A program made the translations under genes and the position numbers. Under the pieces are notes generated by a model, which worked only from the letters and a program-made list of their open reading frames with translations, was not told the DNA's origin and did not search any database. DNA of 64,000 bases, taken from G020348385 sp964538085. Its GTDB lineage: Bacteria; Acidobacteriota; Aminicenantia; Aminicenantales; Aminicenantaceae. Of this stretch, positions 32,719 through 41,551 are shown in pieces. Position 1 is the first letter of the stretch; each line of letters begins with the position of its first letter. Where the stretch lies: assembly GCA_964538085.1 (NCBI GenBank), contig CAZIDF010000017.1, forward strand, positions 1 to 64,000, given 5' to 3'.

Positions 32719-34506
32719 TCAATTCTTTTCGAAAATGATCTTTCCGTCGATAATTGTGTGCGTTACTTCAGCTTGGAGGATCTCATCTTGCGGTATCTTC
32801 AGCAGATTTCTGTCAAAGACTGTGATGTCCGCCAATTTTCCTTCCTCTAGAGATCCACGGATATCTTCTTCGAAGGTAGCATAGGCATTGTTGATTGTGT
32901 ATGCCTTAAGTGCTTCTTCGATGGAAATGCGTTGTTCCGGGAACCACCCCTTGTCGGGCGTGCCTTTGAGAGTTTTTCTCGACACAGCCGCATAAATCAA
33001 ATACTTGGGATGCATATGGTACAGTGCAGCGCTGGTTCCCGGCCAATCCGATCCGAAACTGAGGATGGCGCCGTTGTCCAACAAAGACTTAAAGGCATAA
33101 GCTCCCTTGCATCGTTCGTGTCCGATCCTTTCTTCCATCCAGCGCATGTCGTCGGAGATATGGTAGGGATTGACTTCAGCGATGACGTTTAGGGCTTTGA
33201 AACGAGGAAAATCCTGAGGCCTGATGACCTGAGCATGAATGATCCTGTATCCTGTCAGGTCTTTCCCCTCGTTTTTCAAACGCTCGTACAGATCGAGCAT
33301 TTCTGCCACTCCCCTTGTCCCGATGGCATGGACATTGGGAACAAAACCTCCCTCGATGCCCACTTTTATGAGATTGTACATTTTCTCCATGTTTCCGACT
33401 TTTTGTTCTGGATCATCGGATGTATGGCGGCGCCAGTGACCGTAATTGTCGGGCTGGTCATTATAGGGCTCATAAAAAAGGGCTCCGTGTGTGCCCATGA
33501 TACCATCGATATAGCCCTTCAATGCCCCATACCTCAGCCATCCATCTTTTTGTTTGGACTTGGGATGAAGTCCCATCGTGAGGCCCTGTTCTTTCAATTC
33601 CCCACCTCGCGAGAGGTCAGGTCTCAGCCAGACACGGCAGGTCAACTCACCGTTTTCTTGGAGTTCGATGAATCGTTTGGTTTGATCGGGCGTTGCGATG
33701 TCGTGAATCTCCACCACTCCCGCTTCTCTAAGGGCCTTTAAGGCTGCGCGATTTTCATCTAGCATCCTTTTGTGGGATTTCGGTTTGACCGCTTGCTGCA
33801 ATTGCTTTAATGCGGGGGTAGTGCCGAATATCACTCCGGTGGGTTTCCCATCCTGTCCTATCTCCATTCCGTCCATTTTTTCATTTTCCATCCCGGCTGC
33901 TTTCAATGCTGCTGTGTTGGCCAACCACTCTTTGTAATCGAATCGGCAAAGCAAACAGGGATTATCAGGAGTCAAATCATCGATCATCGCCCTGTTGGGT
34001 CTCCAGGCTTTCCTGTCCTCTGACGTGTCTTTACCCGCATTTCCCAATGCCCATTGCTCGTATGCTCCCCACAGGCCTCCTGTTATCCATTCTTCCTTTT
34101 CCAACAAATTGGCCACCCGACCGATCTCATCCCTAAGCCCATTTTCATTCGAGACCATCATCAAATTAGCATCTATGATCAAAGATCCTGCTCGGTTAAA
34201 ATGGACATGACCATCGATAATCCCGGGAGTGACGAATTTGCCCCCTAGGTCGATAATCTCTGTTTTATCTCCGATATGCTCTTTCACTCTAGCATTATCC
34301 AAGAGGACAGCTGTGATTTTGTTTCCAGTGATCGCTAGAGCTTTTGCAGAAGGATTGTCGACATCAGCTGTGAAGATCTCTCCGTTCATCAAGACTAGAT
34401 CAGCTGGTGCGATTTGCTCTTTTGTACAACTCGCAGAATTTAACAGCAACAGAAATGCAAAGGATATAGCCAGAAAAGTCTGACATGTACCAATCGATTT
34501 GTTCAT
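32719..34506 (-). CDS. exported amidohydrolase (YtcJ-like, amidohydrolase 3 family)
   Basis: A 595-residue protein. The ATG at 34506 has GGAGGAGGG upstream. The N-terminal hydrophobic segment ends in L-N-S-A-S-C, consistent with a lipoprotein signal (Cys about 28). The catalytic part has the metal-binding H-x-H of PGIIDGHVHFNRAG, later His residues (VEIHDIATP, NVHAIGTRG, IIHAQVI) and Asp in SFGSDWPGTS, which fits YtcJ/LAF3-type amidohydrolases. The substrate is unknown; such proteins hydrolyse N-acyl or cyclic amide bonds. Divergent from the M14/M24 peptidase pair. Confidence 0.88.
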   Translation of the reverse strand: MNKSIGTCQTFLAISFAFLLLLNSASCTKEQIAPADLVLMNGEIFTADVDNPSAKALAITGNKITAVLLDNARVKEHIGDKTEIIDLGGKFVTPGIIDGHVHFNRAGSLIIDANLMMVSNENGLRDEIGRVANLLEKEEWITGGLWGAYEQWALGNAGKDTSEDRKAWRPNRAMIDDLTPDNPCLLCRFDYKEWLANTAALKAAGMENEKMDGMEIGQDGKPTGVIFGTTPALKQLQQAVKPKSHKRMLDENRAALKALREAGVVEIHDIATPDQTKRFIELQENGELTCRVWLRPDLSRGGELKEQGLTMGLHPKSKQKDGWLRYGALKGYIDGIMGTHGALFYEPYNDQPDNYGHWRRHTSDDPEQKVGNMEKMYNLIKVGIEGGFVPNVHAIGTRGVAEMLDLYERLKNEGKDLTGYRIIHAQVIRPQDFPRFKALNVIAEVNPYHISDDMRWMEERIGHERCKGAYAFKSLLDNGAILSFGSDWPGTSAALYHMHPKYLIYAAVSRKTLKGTPDKGWFPEQRISIEEALKAYTINNAYATFEEDIRGSLEEGKLADITVFDRNLLKIPQDEILQAEVTHTIIDGKIIFEKN

Positions 34507-34629
34507 TCTCCCTCCTCCGTGTTTTTTCTTTTGTATCTGGTTTATTTGAAGCATCGCCGATTATATCCCTGAACAAAAATAAAAGTCAAAACCTGTTCTA
34601 CAGGGCTGGGATGCACTTTCGCTCAGGTG

Positions 34630-34658
34630 TTGACAGCCATACAGGAAATGAATGTAAT
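34630..34658 (+). promoter_or_regulatory. sigma-70-type promoter for the M14-M24 peptidase operon
   Basis: TTGACA (34630-34635), a 17-base spacer and TGTAAT (34653-34658) match the consensus at 11 of 12 positions with ideal spacing. The predicted start is near 34665, giving a leader of about 49 bases before the ATG at 34714. Confidence 0.6.
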
Positions 34659-34713
34659 ATAGAGGAAAAACCGAGGAGATATTCTAATTCCATGTTTTTG
34701 AGGGGAGGGCACA

Positions 34714-36459
34714 ATGAAAGGTGTTCACGGATTTTGTTTATTATGTGTAGTGATTTCCTTACTCTTCAACTCGCTCCATTTGACAGGACAAGAAGCGGAC
34801 ACGATTAAAATAGATTGGACCCGTTACCACAACCATTCCGAAACCACCATCATCCTTAGGAATTTTGCGACAGAGTACAAAGATCTTTGCAAGCTTTATT
34901 CCATCGGAAAGAGTTTTCAAGGGAAGGAAATTTGGTGCATAGAAATCACCGATTATTCCTCCGGTTCTCCGGATAGCAAACCCGGTATGTACATAGATGG
35001 CAACACACATGCTGGTGAGGTGAGTGGGGCTGAAGTGTGTTTGTATGATATCCAATATTTGTTGCAAAATTTTGGGACTGATCCTTTGGTTTCCGATCTG
35101 TTGAAAAAACGGGTTTTTTATATTCTCCCCAAGATCAATCCCGACGGATCGGATTCTTATTTACGCAAACCTGACGATCCGATCGAGCCCGATCTTAAAA
35201 AGGTTGACGATGATGAGGACGGGTTCTTGGATGAAGATGGTCCTGATGACATGAACGGCGATGGAATCATTTCCTTCATGCGCATCCGCGATGATAATGG
35301 CCCCTTAAAAACCTCCCAGAAAGATTCTCGGCTTATGGTGGAAAGAGAAATCGATGGAAAAGGGGAGTGGCGGATAATCGGGCCGGAAGGCTTGGATAAT
35401 GATGAGGATGGAAGAATCAATGAAGATCCACCTGGCAGAGTCCGGAGCGTTTCCAATCGGAATTATCCAGCCTTCTGGGCTCCAGAATGGATTCAATCCA
35501 GTGCCGGATCTTACCCTCTTTCGGAACAGGAGGCCAAAGCCCAAATCGATTTTATCCTAGCCCATCCCAATATCGCCGGAGTCCAAGCTCATCACACACA
35601 CAGCGGGGTGATCTTGAGGCCTTATTGTAACTTGGGAGATGAGCACATCCCTGCCCAAGATATGCAGAATTTTATGGCCATCGGGGGCCTCGGCACAAAA
35701 ATCACAGGCTATCCTGTTTTATCCGTTTACAATGATTTTACGACGAACAAGTCCAATCCTCGCCATGGCGTTTTTGTGGATTGGGCCTACGAGCATTTTG
35801 GCGCTCTGGCTTTTACAACAGAGATATGGAAAGCTCCTGGAGAAACCGGGAGGTCGGTATTTGAGGGAACGGATGAGAATATAGCGATGGCATGGAACGA
35901 CAAAGAATTGGGCGGGAAGGGATTTATCGACTGGACAAGATATGATCATCCTCAATTCGGTGAAATCGAGATCGGAGGCTGGAATTCCAACTATTTCACT
36001 CAGAATCCTCCGGCGAAATTCATGGAGGAGGAGTGGAAGAAAAATTGTCTGTTCGAACTCAAACATGCAGAAATGCTCCCTTTTCTCAAAATCGAAGACA
36101 TACGTGCAGAATCGCTGGGAGACAACCTGTTCCGGATAACTGTTGTGGTTGTGAATGAAGGATTTTTGCCGACATACGTCACCCAGAAGGCTATCCAGAA
36201 TCGATTGGCAAAACCAGTGGCCGCCACTTTGAAGCTGGAAGGAGCCGAACTTCTCATCGGGAAATCGAAGGTTGAATTGGGACATATCGAGGGAAATACT
36301 CCGTTAGCTTCGGGATCGAGGTTTCGATGGAGCTCTGATACTCAAAATACCAAGACGACTAAATGGCTGGTTAGAGTCAAAGAGAAGGGTGCTTTGGGGT
36401 ATGTGCTGGTCGAGTCTCAGAAAGCGGGCACAGCCAAAAAGAAGGTTTCTTTTAGATAG
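34714..36459 (+). CDS. exported M14 zinc carboxypeptidase, second paralogue
   Basis: A 581-residue protein related to the one at 25128-26966. It has a signal peptide (1-24) and a zinc carboxypeptidase domain with H99 and E102 (THAGEV), the later His in AHHTHSGV and the catalytic Glu in AFTTEIW. It has the same acidic insert of calcium-type loops (DDDEDGFLDEDGPDDMNGDG at about 167-187 and DNDEDGRINEDP near 228) and a C-terminal beta domain. GGGAGGG precedes the ATG. It is followed after 12 bases by an M24 peptidase gene, so the operon would trim peptides from both ends. Confidence 0.9.
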   Translation: MKGVHGFCLLCVVISLLFNSLHLTGQEADTIKIDWTRYHNHSETTIILRNFATEYKDLCKLYSIGKSFQGKEIWCIEITDYSSGSPDSKPGMYIDGNTHAGEVSGAEVCLYDIQYLLQNFGTDPLVSDLLKKRVFYILPKINPDGSDSYLRKPDDPIEPDLKKVDDDEDGFLDEDGPDDMNGDGIISFMRIRDDNGPLKTSQKDSRLMVEREIDGKGEWRIIGPEGLDNDEDGRINEDPPGRVRSVSNRNYPAFWAPEWIQSSAGSYPLSEQEAKAQIDFILAHPNIAGVQAHHTHSGVILRPYCNLGDEHIPAQDMQNFMAIGGLGTKITGYPVLSVYNDFTTNKSNPRHGVFVDWAYEHFGALAFTTEIWKAPGETGRSVFEGTDENIAMAWNDKELGGKGFIDWTRYDHPQFGEIEIGGWNSNYFTQNPPAKFMEEEWKKNCLFELKHAEMLPFLKIEDIRAESLGDNLFRITVVVVNEGFLPTYVTQKAIQNRLAKPVAATLKLEGAELLIGKSKVELGHIEGNTPLASGSRFRWSSDTQNTKTTKWLVRVKEKGALGYVLVESQKAGTAKKKVSFR

Positions 36460-36471
36460 GAGGAATACTCT

Positions 36472-37839
36472 ATGTTCGAACAAAAAAAATGGCAAAATTT
36501 CCAAATTTATTGTCTCGTTTTTATTTTGGTCATAGCTTTCCCAGCTTTTTCCAAAAATCAAGAAGTGGCGGCTGTCGATGATAGCAAGAATATCTTGCCT
36601 GAAATGGATAGGGCACAGATGATGAATGACTGGATGCAATGGCGTTTGGAAAATATCATTCCTGAGTTGATGCGGAGGGAAGGAATCGATATGTGGCTTG
36701 TGATCAACCGAGAATACAATGAGGATCCAGTCTACATGAGCCTTGTGCCCGAACCTGTTATGTACGCAAGGAGAACATCGATCCTTATTTTTCATGATCG
36801 GGGGGAGGAATTGGGAGTAGAACGATTGAGCGGAAGCTACTACGGAATGGGGGAGTGGTACAAAACAACTTGGGTAGACAAAAAAAAGCTCCAGTTTGAA
36901 AGTTTGGCAGACTTCATCAAAAAACGGGATCCAAAAAAAATAGGCATCAACGTCTCTTCAAGGTGGGCTTTTGGGGATGGTTTGAGTGTAGCTCTGAAGC
37001 AGAAGCTGGAAGAGGCCTTGGGCCCAGAATTGTCTGCCCGATTCGTATCGGCTGAGAACCTTTGTGTCGGATGGCTCGAAAAACGGAGCCCGATGGAGTT
37101 GAGTACTTACCGGCACATTTGTGGGATCGCCCACGATATCATAAGGGAATTTTTTTCAAACAGGGTAATCACTCCTGATATGACCACGACAGATGAGGTT
37201 GTCTGGTGGATCAGGGATAAATTCCGAGAATTGAAATTGGACACATGGTTCCAACCATCGATCTCTATCCAAAGACACAAGAGTGAGGCCGCAAAATACA
37301 AGGATGACAGAACCACTATTCGGAGAGGAGACCTTCTGCACTGCGATGTGGGAATCAGATATCTGGGGATGTGTACCGATATGCAGTGGCAGGCTTATGT
37401 GTGCAAAATAGGGGAAGAGGATGCTCCCGAAGGTCTGAAGGAAGCATTGCGACGGGCTAATCGGGTGAGTGAGATCTTCATGAATGAATTCCAATACGGG
37501 AGATCCGGACAGGAGATCACGGATTCAGCGATGAGAAAAGCCGAAGGAGAGGAATTAAGACCTCTCATCTACTCCCATCCTGTTGGATTTCATGGGCATG
37601 GAGCTGGCTGCCAGCTGGATGCTCGACCGTTGGGAAGGGCTCCTGAAGGGATCGATAAACAAATGGAGTATCCTCTGTATTATGACACAGTGTTTGCCAT
37701 CGAATTCAGCAGCACTTCCAGCGTGCCGGAGTGGGAAGGCCAGGATGTGCGGATCGGTTTCGAAGAAAACGGCGTTTTTACATCAGGGGGCTGCAAATGG
37801 GTCGATGGACATCAGATCGAACTATTATTGATCAAATAA
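36472..37839 (+). CDS. exported M24-family Xaa-Pro aminopeptidase-like protein
   Basis: A 455-residue protein with an N-terminal signal sequence (about 1-28), a creatinase-type N-domain and the pita-bread peptidase fold. All five metal ligands appear present: Asp in HCDVG, Asp in CTDMQ, His in GFHGHG, Glu in FAIEFSS and Glu in GFEENG. Enzymes of this type remove an N-terminal residue next to proline. Most M24 enzymes are cytosolic, so an exported one fits extracytoplasmic peptide use. GGAGG lies before the ATG. Second gene after the M14 peptidase. Confidence 0.88.
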   Translation: MFEQKKWQNFQIYCLVFILVIAFPAFSKNQEVAAVDDSKNILPEMDRAQMMNDWMQWRLENIIPELMRREGIDMWLVINREYNEDPVYMSLVPEPVMYARRTSILIFHDRGEELGVERLSGSYYGMGEWYKTTWVDKKKLQFESLADFIKKRDPKKIGINVSSRWAFGDGLSVALKQKLEEALGPELSARFVSAENLCVGWLEKRSPMELSTYRHICGIAHDIIREFFSNRVITPDMTTTDEVVWWIRDKFRELKLDTWFQPSISIQRHKSEAAKYKDDRTTIRRGDLLHCDVGIRYLGMCTDMQWQAYVCKIGEEDAPEGLKEALRRANRVSEIFMNEFQYGRSGQEITDSAMRKAEGEELRPLIYSHPVGFHGHGAGCQLDARPLGRAPEGIDKQMEYPLYYDTVFAIEFSSTSSVPEWEGQDVRIGFEENGVFTSGGCKWVDGHQIELLLIK

Positions 37840-37942
37840 CGAATTATTCATGGACTCTTGATCAATCCAGGATTAAGGAATTAAAAAGAAGGGATAAAAA
37901 AGAAAAAAAATGTGATTCAACAACAGGATTCCGAGGGCTAAA

Positions 37943-38674
37943 TCATGAGATGAAACGGAGACTCTTAGGCTCCTTTTCCATATGATAGACAATAATACTC
38001 TGGAGGGTTTTGCGAATAGCCTTCAGCTTCTCCTCTTCTAAAGGGAGTTCCGTCCTTCCGGGAGGAGGGTTTTTCTTCACCCACGTGAGGAATTCATTCA
38101 ACTCTGGGTGTATTTCCATTTTCTTATGAAACGCACAACTTGTGCAATACACACCTTCTTTTTTTGAGGAAAGCCATGCCGATTCCATTATTTCTTTCCG
38201 GCATTTCCGACATTTTTTGAAGCTGGGCAAAAAACCATTGATTTTGAGAATCCATGCCTCGAAATAGGCCCCCAATAAATCCAAATCACCGCCTTCTTTC
38301 ATAGCTTTGAGGCTGGATTCCAATAGGCGAAAAAGAACGTCGTCCTTTTCCCTCGAGGGAAAAAATTCCTCGATGAGTTCGGAAAAATAGCTGAGAATGA
38401 AAGCTCGGTCCACATCTCTTTGAAGGTCGAAGTTGGACTCGATGAGGTCGCAGTTGTTCAGAATGACTAGGTCTTTGTGTTCCTTTTCGTAATAATGGAG
38501 TTTGACGTGGGAGAGGGGTTCGAGGCTGCTTCCAAAACGGTTCCCGAATTTTCGCGCTCCCTTGGCTATCCCTTTGACGATCCCTTTGTTTTTAGCGAAA
38601 AAGACCACGATCTTATCCTGTTCTCCCACATGGAAAGTCCTCAGGATAAAAGCTTCGGATTGTTCCAGTGGCAT
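37943..38674 (-). CDS. recO: DNA repair protein RecO
   Basis: A 243-residue cytosolic protein of RecFOR recombination repair, which loads RecA on SSB-coated gaps. The N-terminal OB fold has EAFILRTFHVGEQDKIVVFF and GARKFGNRFGSSLEPL, followed by the helical domain and a four-cysteine zinc site (C-x2-C ... C-x2-C: CRKCRK and CTSC). Its start is 6 bases after the mgtE stop codon, so the two genes are an operon. No clear ribosome site; coupling is likely. Confidence 0.93.
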   Translation of the reverse strand: MPLEQSEAFILRTFHVGEQDKIVVFFAKNKGIVKGIAKGARKFGNRFGSSLEPLSHVKLHYYEKEHKDLVILNNCDLIESNFDLQRDVDRAFILSYFSELIEEFFPSREKDDVLFRLLESSLKAMKEGGDLDLLGAYFEAWILKINGFLPSFKKCRKCRKEIMESAWLSSKKEGVYCTSCAFHKKMEIHPELNEFLTWVKKNPPPGRTELPLEEEKLKAIRKTLQSIIVYHMEKEPKSLRFIS

Positions 38675-38680
38675 TGAAGG

Positions 38681-40042
38681 TTATGCGATGTGTGTCAGGA
38701 ATAAGGTTCCAAGCCCGAGAAAAGTCAGGAATCCCATAGAATCTGTGCACATGGTGAGGAGGTTCACCGATCCAAGGGCAGGATCGAGACGAAGTAGTTT
38801 CAGAAGAAGAGGAATAAGAGTGCCGACCAGAGCAGCGATGAACAGATTGACGATGCAAGCCACCCCCAGCACCAGACCGAAATAGAGATTGCCGATAAGG
38901 GCATAGGAAAGTCCGCCTAGAATGGAACCTAGGATGATACCGTTTCCCATCCCCACCAAGATTTCTTTCAGCAACGCCTTTTTTGCAGAAAGCCAATCTA
39001 TCTGTCCGATCGCGATCTCGCGTACCATTATAGCGATTGTTTGATTACCGGCAATTCCACCCAACGCTGCGACCAGAGGCATAAAAACAGCCAACTCGAC
39101 CACCTTTTCGATCGTGCCCGTGAAGTTTTTTACGACCAAGGGAGCCAATGATGCGGTCATAAGGCTGAAGAGAAGAAAAGGGAGTCTTTTTTTGATAGAG
39201 GTAAGGGCGCTGTCCTGGACTCGGTCCGATGTATCCAATGATACCATTTTATACATGTCTTCGGTTGCTTCTTTATCGATAACATCGATAATGTCGTCGA
39301 CCGTCACCACACCGACAAGCTTGTTTTCTGCATCCAGGACAGGGATGGCCACAAGATTATAAGAGGCAACATTTCGTGCCACGACTTCCTGGTCGGTTTC
39401 GGTGTGCACGCTGATGATTTCCTTTGTCATTATTTGTTTGAGCGGTGTGTTGGGGCGAGCGAAAAGAAGTTGCCTCAAAGAGACCACACCCACCAGCCGT
39501 GCTAGGTCATCTACGGCATAAAGATAAAACGCGGATTCTACATCTCCTTCCAATTGCATTGCTGTGATGGCATCCGAGACATTTGTGTTTTCGTTCAGAG
39601 CATAGAAGTTGGGAGACATGATTCGACCAGCGGTTTCTTCTTCGTATAACAGGAGTTCCTTGACATCTTCAGAGGGTTTATCCTCCATAGCCGCAAGAAC
39701 CGAGTTTTGCATCTCCTCTGGCAAAGGCTGGAGAATTGGGGGGACATCGTCAGGAGGAATAATTTGGAGCATCTCGGATATTTGTTGAACGGGTAATTCC
39801 TTCAGCATTTCCGCGGCATCTTCGGGATCCAGTTCACTGAGGACTTCTCCTCCTTTTTCCCTGTCCTTTTCGTAGATGATGTTAAAAAGAGTGAGTTTTT
39901 CCCTTACGATTAGGTGGTTCATTAAAGAAGCGATGTCTGCAGCATGAAAGTTTTTTACCAAGTTCCACAAGCGGGAGAGAGCTCCCATGTTGATGAATTT
40001 CCGGACTGAACTGATGATCAATCTCAATGCATCGACTTTCAT
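38681..40042 (-). CDS. mgtE: MgtE magnesium transporter/channel
   Basis: A 453-residue protein with the MgtE order: N-domain (about 30-130; repeated L-S-E-L-D-P-E-D-A-A-E-M-L), two CBS domains (about 135-255) and five transmembrane helices (about 285-450) with the pore region containing GGIAGNQTIAIMVREIA and the late LLTMCTDSMGFLTFLGLG. The cytosolic domains sense Mg2+ and close the pore. The leader upstream contains a long imperfect hairpin (40078-40138). In an operon with recO. Confidence 0.95.
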   Translation of the reverse strand: MKVDALRLIISSVRKFINMGALSRLWNLVKNFHAADIASLMNHLIVREKLTLFNIIYEKDREKGGEVLSELDPEDAAEMLKELPVQQISEMLQIIPPDDVPPILQPLPEEMQNSVLAAMEDKPSEDVKELLLYEEETAGRIMSPNFYALNENTNVSDAITAMQLEGDVESAFYLYAVDDLARLVGVVSLRQLLFARPNTPLKQIMTKEIISVHTETDQEVVARNVASYNLVAIPVLDAENKLVGVVTVDDIIDVIDKEATEDMYKMVSLDTSDRVQDSALTSIKKRLPFLLFSLMTASLAPLVVKNFTGTIEKVVELAVFMPLVAALGGIAGNQTIAIMVREIAIGQIDWLSAKKALLKEILVGMGNGIILGSILGGLSYALIGNLYFGLVLGVACIVNLFIAALVGTLIPLLLKLLRLDPALGSVNLLTMCTDSMGFLTFLGLGTLFLTHIA

Positions 40043-40077
40043 TTAAATTCCCTTGCGTTATCGGCAATCACGATAGC

Positions 40078-40138
40078 ACAAAAGATTTCAGGTGTAAATT
40101 GAAAAGATGGCCTCCTTCTCAACTCACCTGACTTTTGT
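40078..40138 (-). promoter_or_regulatory. long imperfect hairpin upstream of mgtE
   Basis: Read on the minus strand, the 24-base arms pair as ACAAAAG/CTTTTGT, TCAGGTG/CACCTGA and AGTTGAGAAG/CTTTTCAATT (two G-U pairs in RNA), separated only by small bulges, around a loop near GAGGCCAT. It lies 36-96 bases before the mgtE ATG and 63 bases after the agcS stop. It may be a structured leader controlling mgtE, a terminator for the operon ending in agcS, or a palindromic element. It does not match the M-box magnesium riboswitch in size. Confidence 0.5.
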
Positions 40139-40200
40139 AACGTATAATTGGAGGAGATCAAGGTGATTTCCTGAGCATCTAGAGAAAAAAGAGAGGCAGG

Positions 40201-41547
40201 CTATTTCTTATCGTAAAAATATTTATTTGTCTCGTGAACGATCACACCGCTGAGTCCTATCAATCCGACAAGATTTGGGAAGGCCATCATCCCGTTCATG
40301 ATGTCTGAAATTCTCCAGACGATCTCCAGCTTAAGCATGGCTCCGATCGCGACAAAAATGACAAAAACAATGCGGTAGCCTTTGACCGCTTTTTCCGAAA
40401 ACAGATATTCGATGGATTTTTCTCCGTAATAACACCAACCCAATATGGTTGAGTAAGCGAAAAAGATCAGACTAACTGTCACCACAAACCCACCGAATCC
40501 TCCGGGAAGAAAACTGTCGAATACGATCGTTGTGAGTTCTGCACCCGTGTATCCCGCTGTCCATAGACCTGAGGTGAGAATAACGATACCGGTCATCGTG
40601 CACACCACGAGGGTGTCGATAAAAGTTTGAGTCATTGAAACCAAAGCCTGTTTGACCGGATTCGGAGTTTTTGCTGCAGCTGCGGCTATGGGCGCTGAGC
40701 CAAGTCCAGATTCATTGGAAAAAACACCTTTGGACACTCCCATGCGGATGGTGTGCATGACCGTTGCGCCCAAAAAGCCACCTGAGGCAGCCGTGGGAGT
40801 GAAAGCAGATTTAAAGATGAGGGCAAAGATTTGAGGAATATCTGTGATTTTCATGATCAGGATGATTGCCGCCCCCAAAAAATACACGATTATCATAACA
40901 GGAACGAGGACTTGAGTGACTTTGGCGATGCTTTTGATTCCTCCAAGAACGACCATAGCCGTGAAGGTAGCGAGAAGGAGTCCCGTGACCCAATGAGGAA
41001 TCCCCAAAGATGATTTGACAGAGTCGGCGACTGAGTTCGATTGAACCATATTCCCGATTCCAAATGCAGCGAGGGATGCAAATACTGCGAAAAGGGTTCC
41101 GAGCCATTTTGCCTTGAGTCCTTTCGAAAGGTAATACATCGGCCCTCCGCTCATAGTGCCGAATTCATCTTTCTCTCTGTATTTGATGGCTAGAACCGCC
41201 TCAGAATATTTGGTAGCCATTCCGAACAGACCTGTGACCCACATCCAGAAAAGAGCGCCCGGTCCGCCCACCCCGATGGCAATGGCGACACCGACGATAT
41301 TCCCTGTTCCCACTGTCGCTGCCAGGGCTGTCATCAGTGCTTGGAAATGGGAAATGTCCCCCTTTTCTTGGTCGTCTTCTTTTCTTTTGATAAAAGCGAG
41401 ATAAAGGGAAGAATACAGACCTCTTATCTGAAGTCCTCTCAATCGGATGGTAAGAAAAATGCCTGTTCCTACCAAAAGGATGATGAGGGGCAGGCCCCAT
41501 ATGTAATCTCTGATTTGGGTCAAGATGATGAGTATTTGATTTTCCAT
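40201..41547 (-). CDS. sodium:alanine/glycine symporter (AgcS family)
   Basis: A 448-residue membrane protein with about ten helices and the AgcS family features: GTGNIVGVAIAIGVGGPGALFWMWV, MFGT/GGPMYYLSKGL and SNESGLGSAPIAAAAAKT. It imports alanine or glycine with sodium. It starts 4 bases from the NtrX-like gene and is the last gene of the rodZ-like/ntrY/ntrX/agcS unit. This links amino-acid uptake to a nitrogen-type two-component system. Confidence 0.93.
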   Translation of the reverse strand: MENQILIILTQIRDYIWGLPLIILLVGTGIFLTIRLRGLQIRGLYSSLYLAFIKRKEDDQEKGDISHFQALMTALAATVGTGNIVGVAIAIGVGGPGALFWMWVTGLFGMATKYSEAVLAIKYREKDEFGTMSGGPMYYLSKGLKAKWLGTLFAVFASLAAFGIGNMVQSNSVADSVKSSLGIPHWVTGLLLATFTAMVVLGGIKSIAKVTQVLVPVMIIVYFLGAAIILIMKITDIPQIFALIFKSAFTPTAASGGFLGATVMHTIRMGVSKGVFSNESGLGSAPIAAAAAKTPNPVKQALVSMTQTFIDTLVVCTMTGIVILTSGLWTAGYTGAELTTIVFDSFLPGGFGGFVVTVSLIFFAYSTILGWCYYGEKSIEYLFSEKAVKGYRIVFVIFVAIGAMLKLEIVWRISDIMNGMMAFPNLVGLIGLSGVIVHETNKYFYDKK

Positions 41548-41551
41548 GAGG

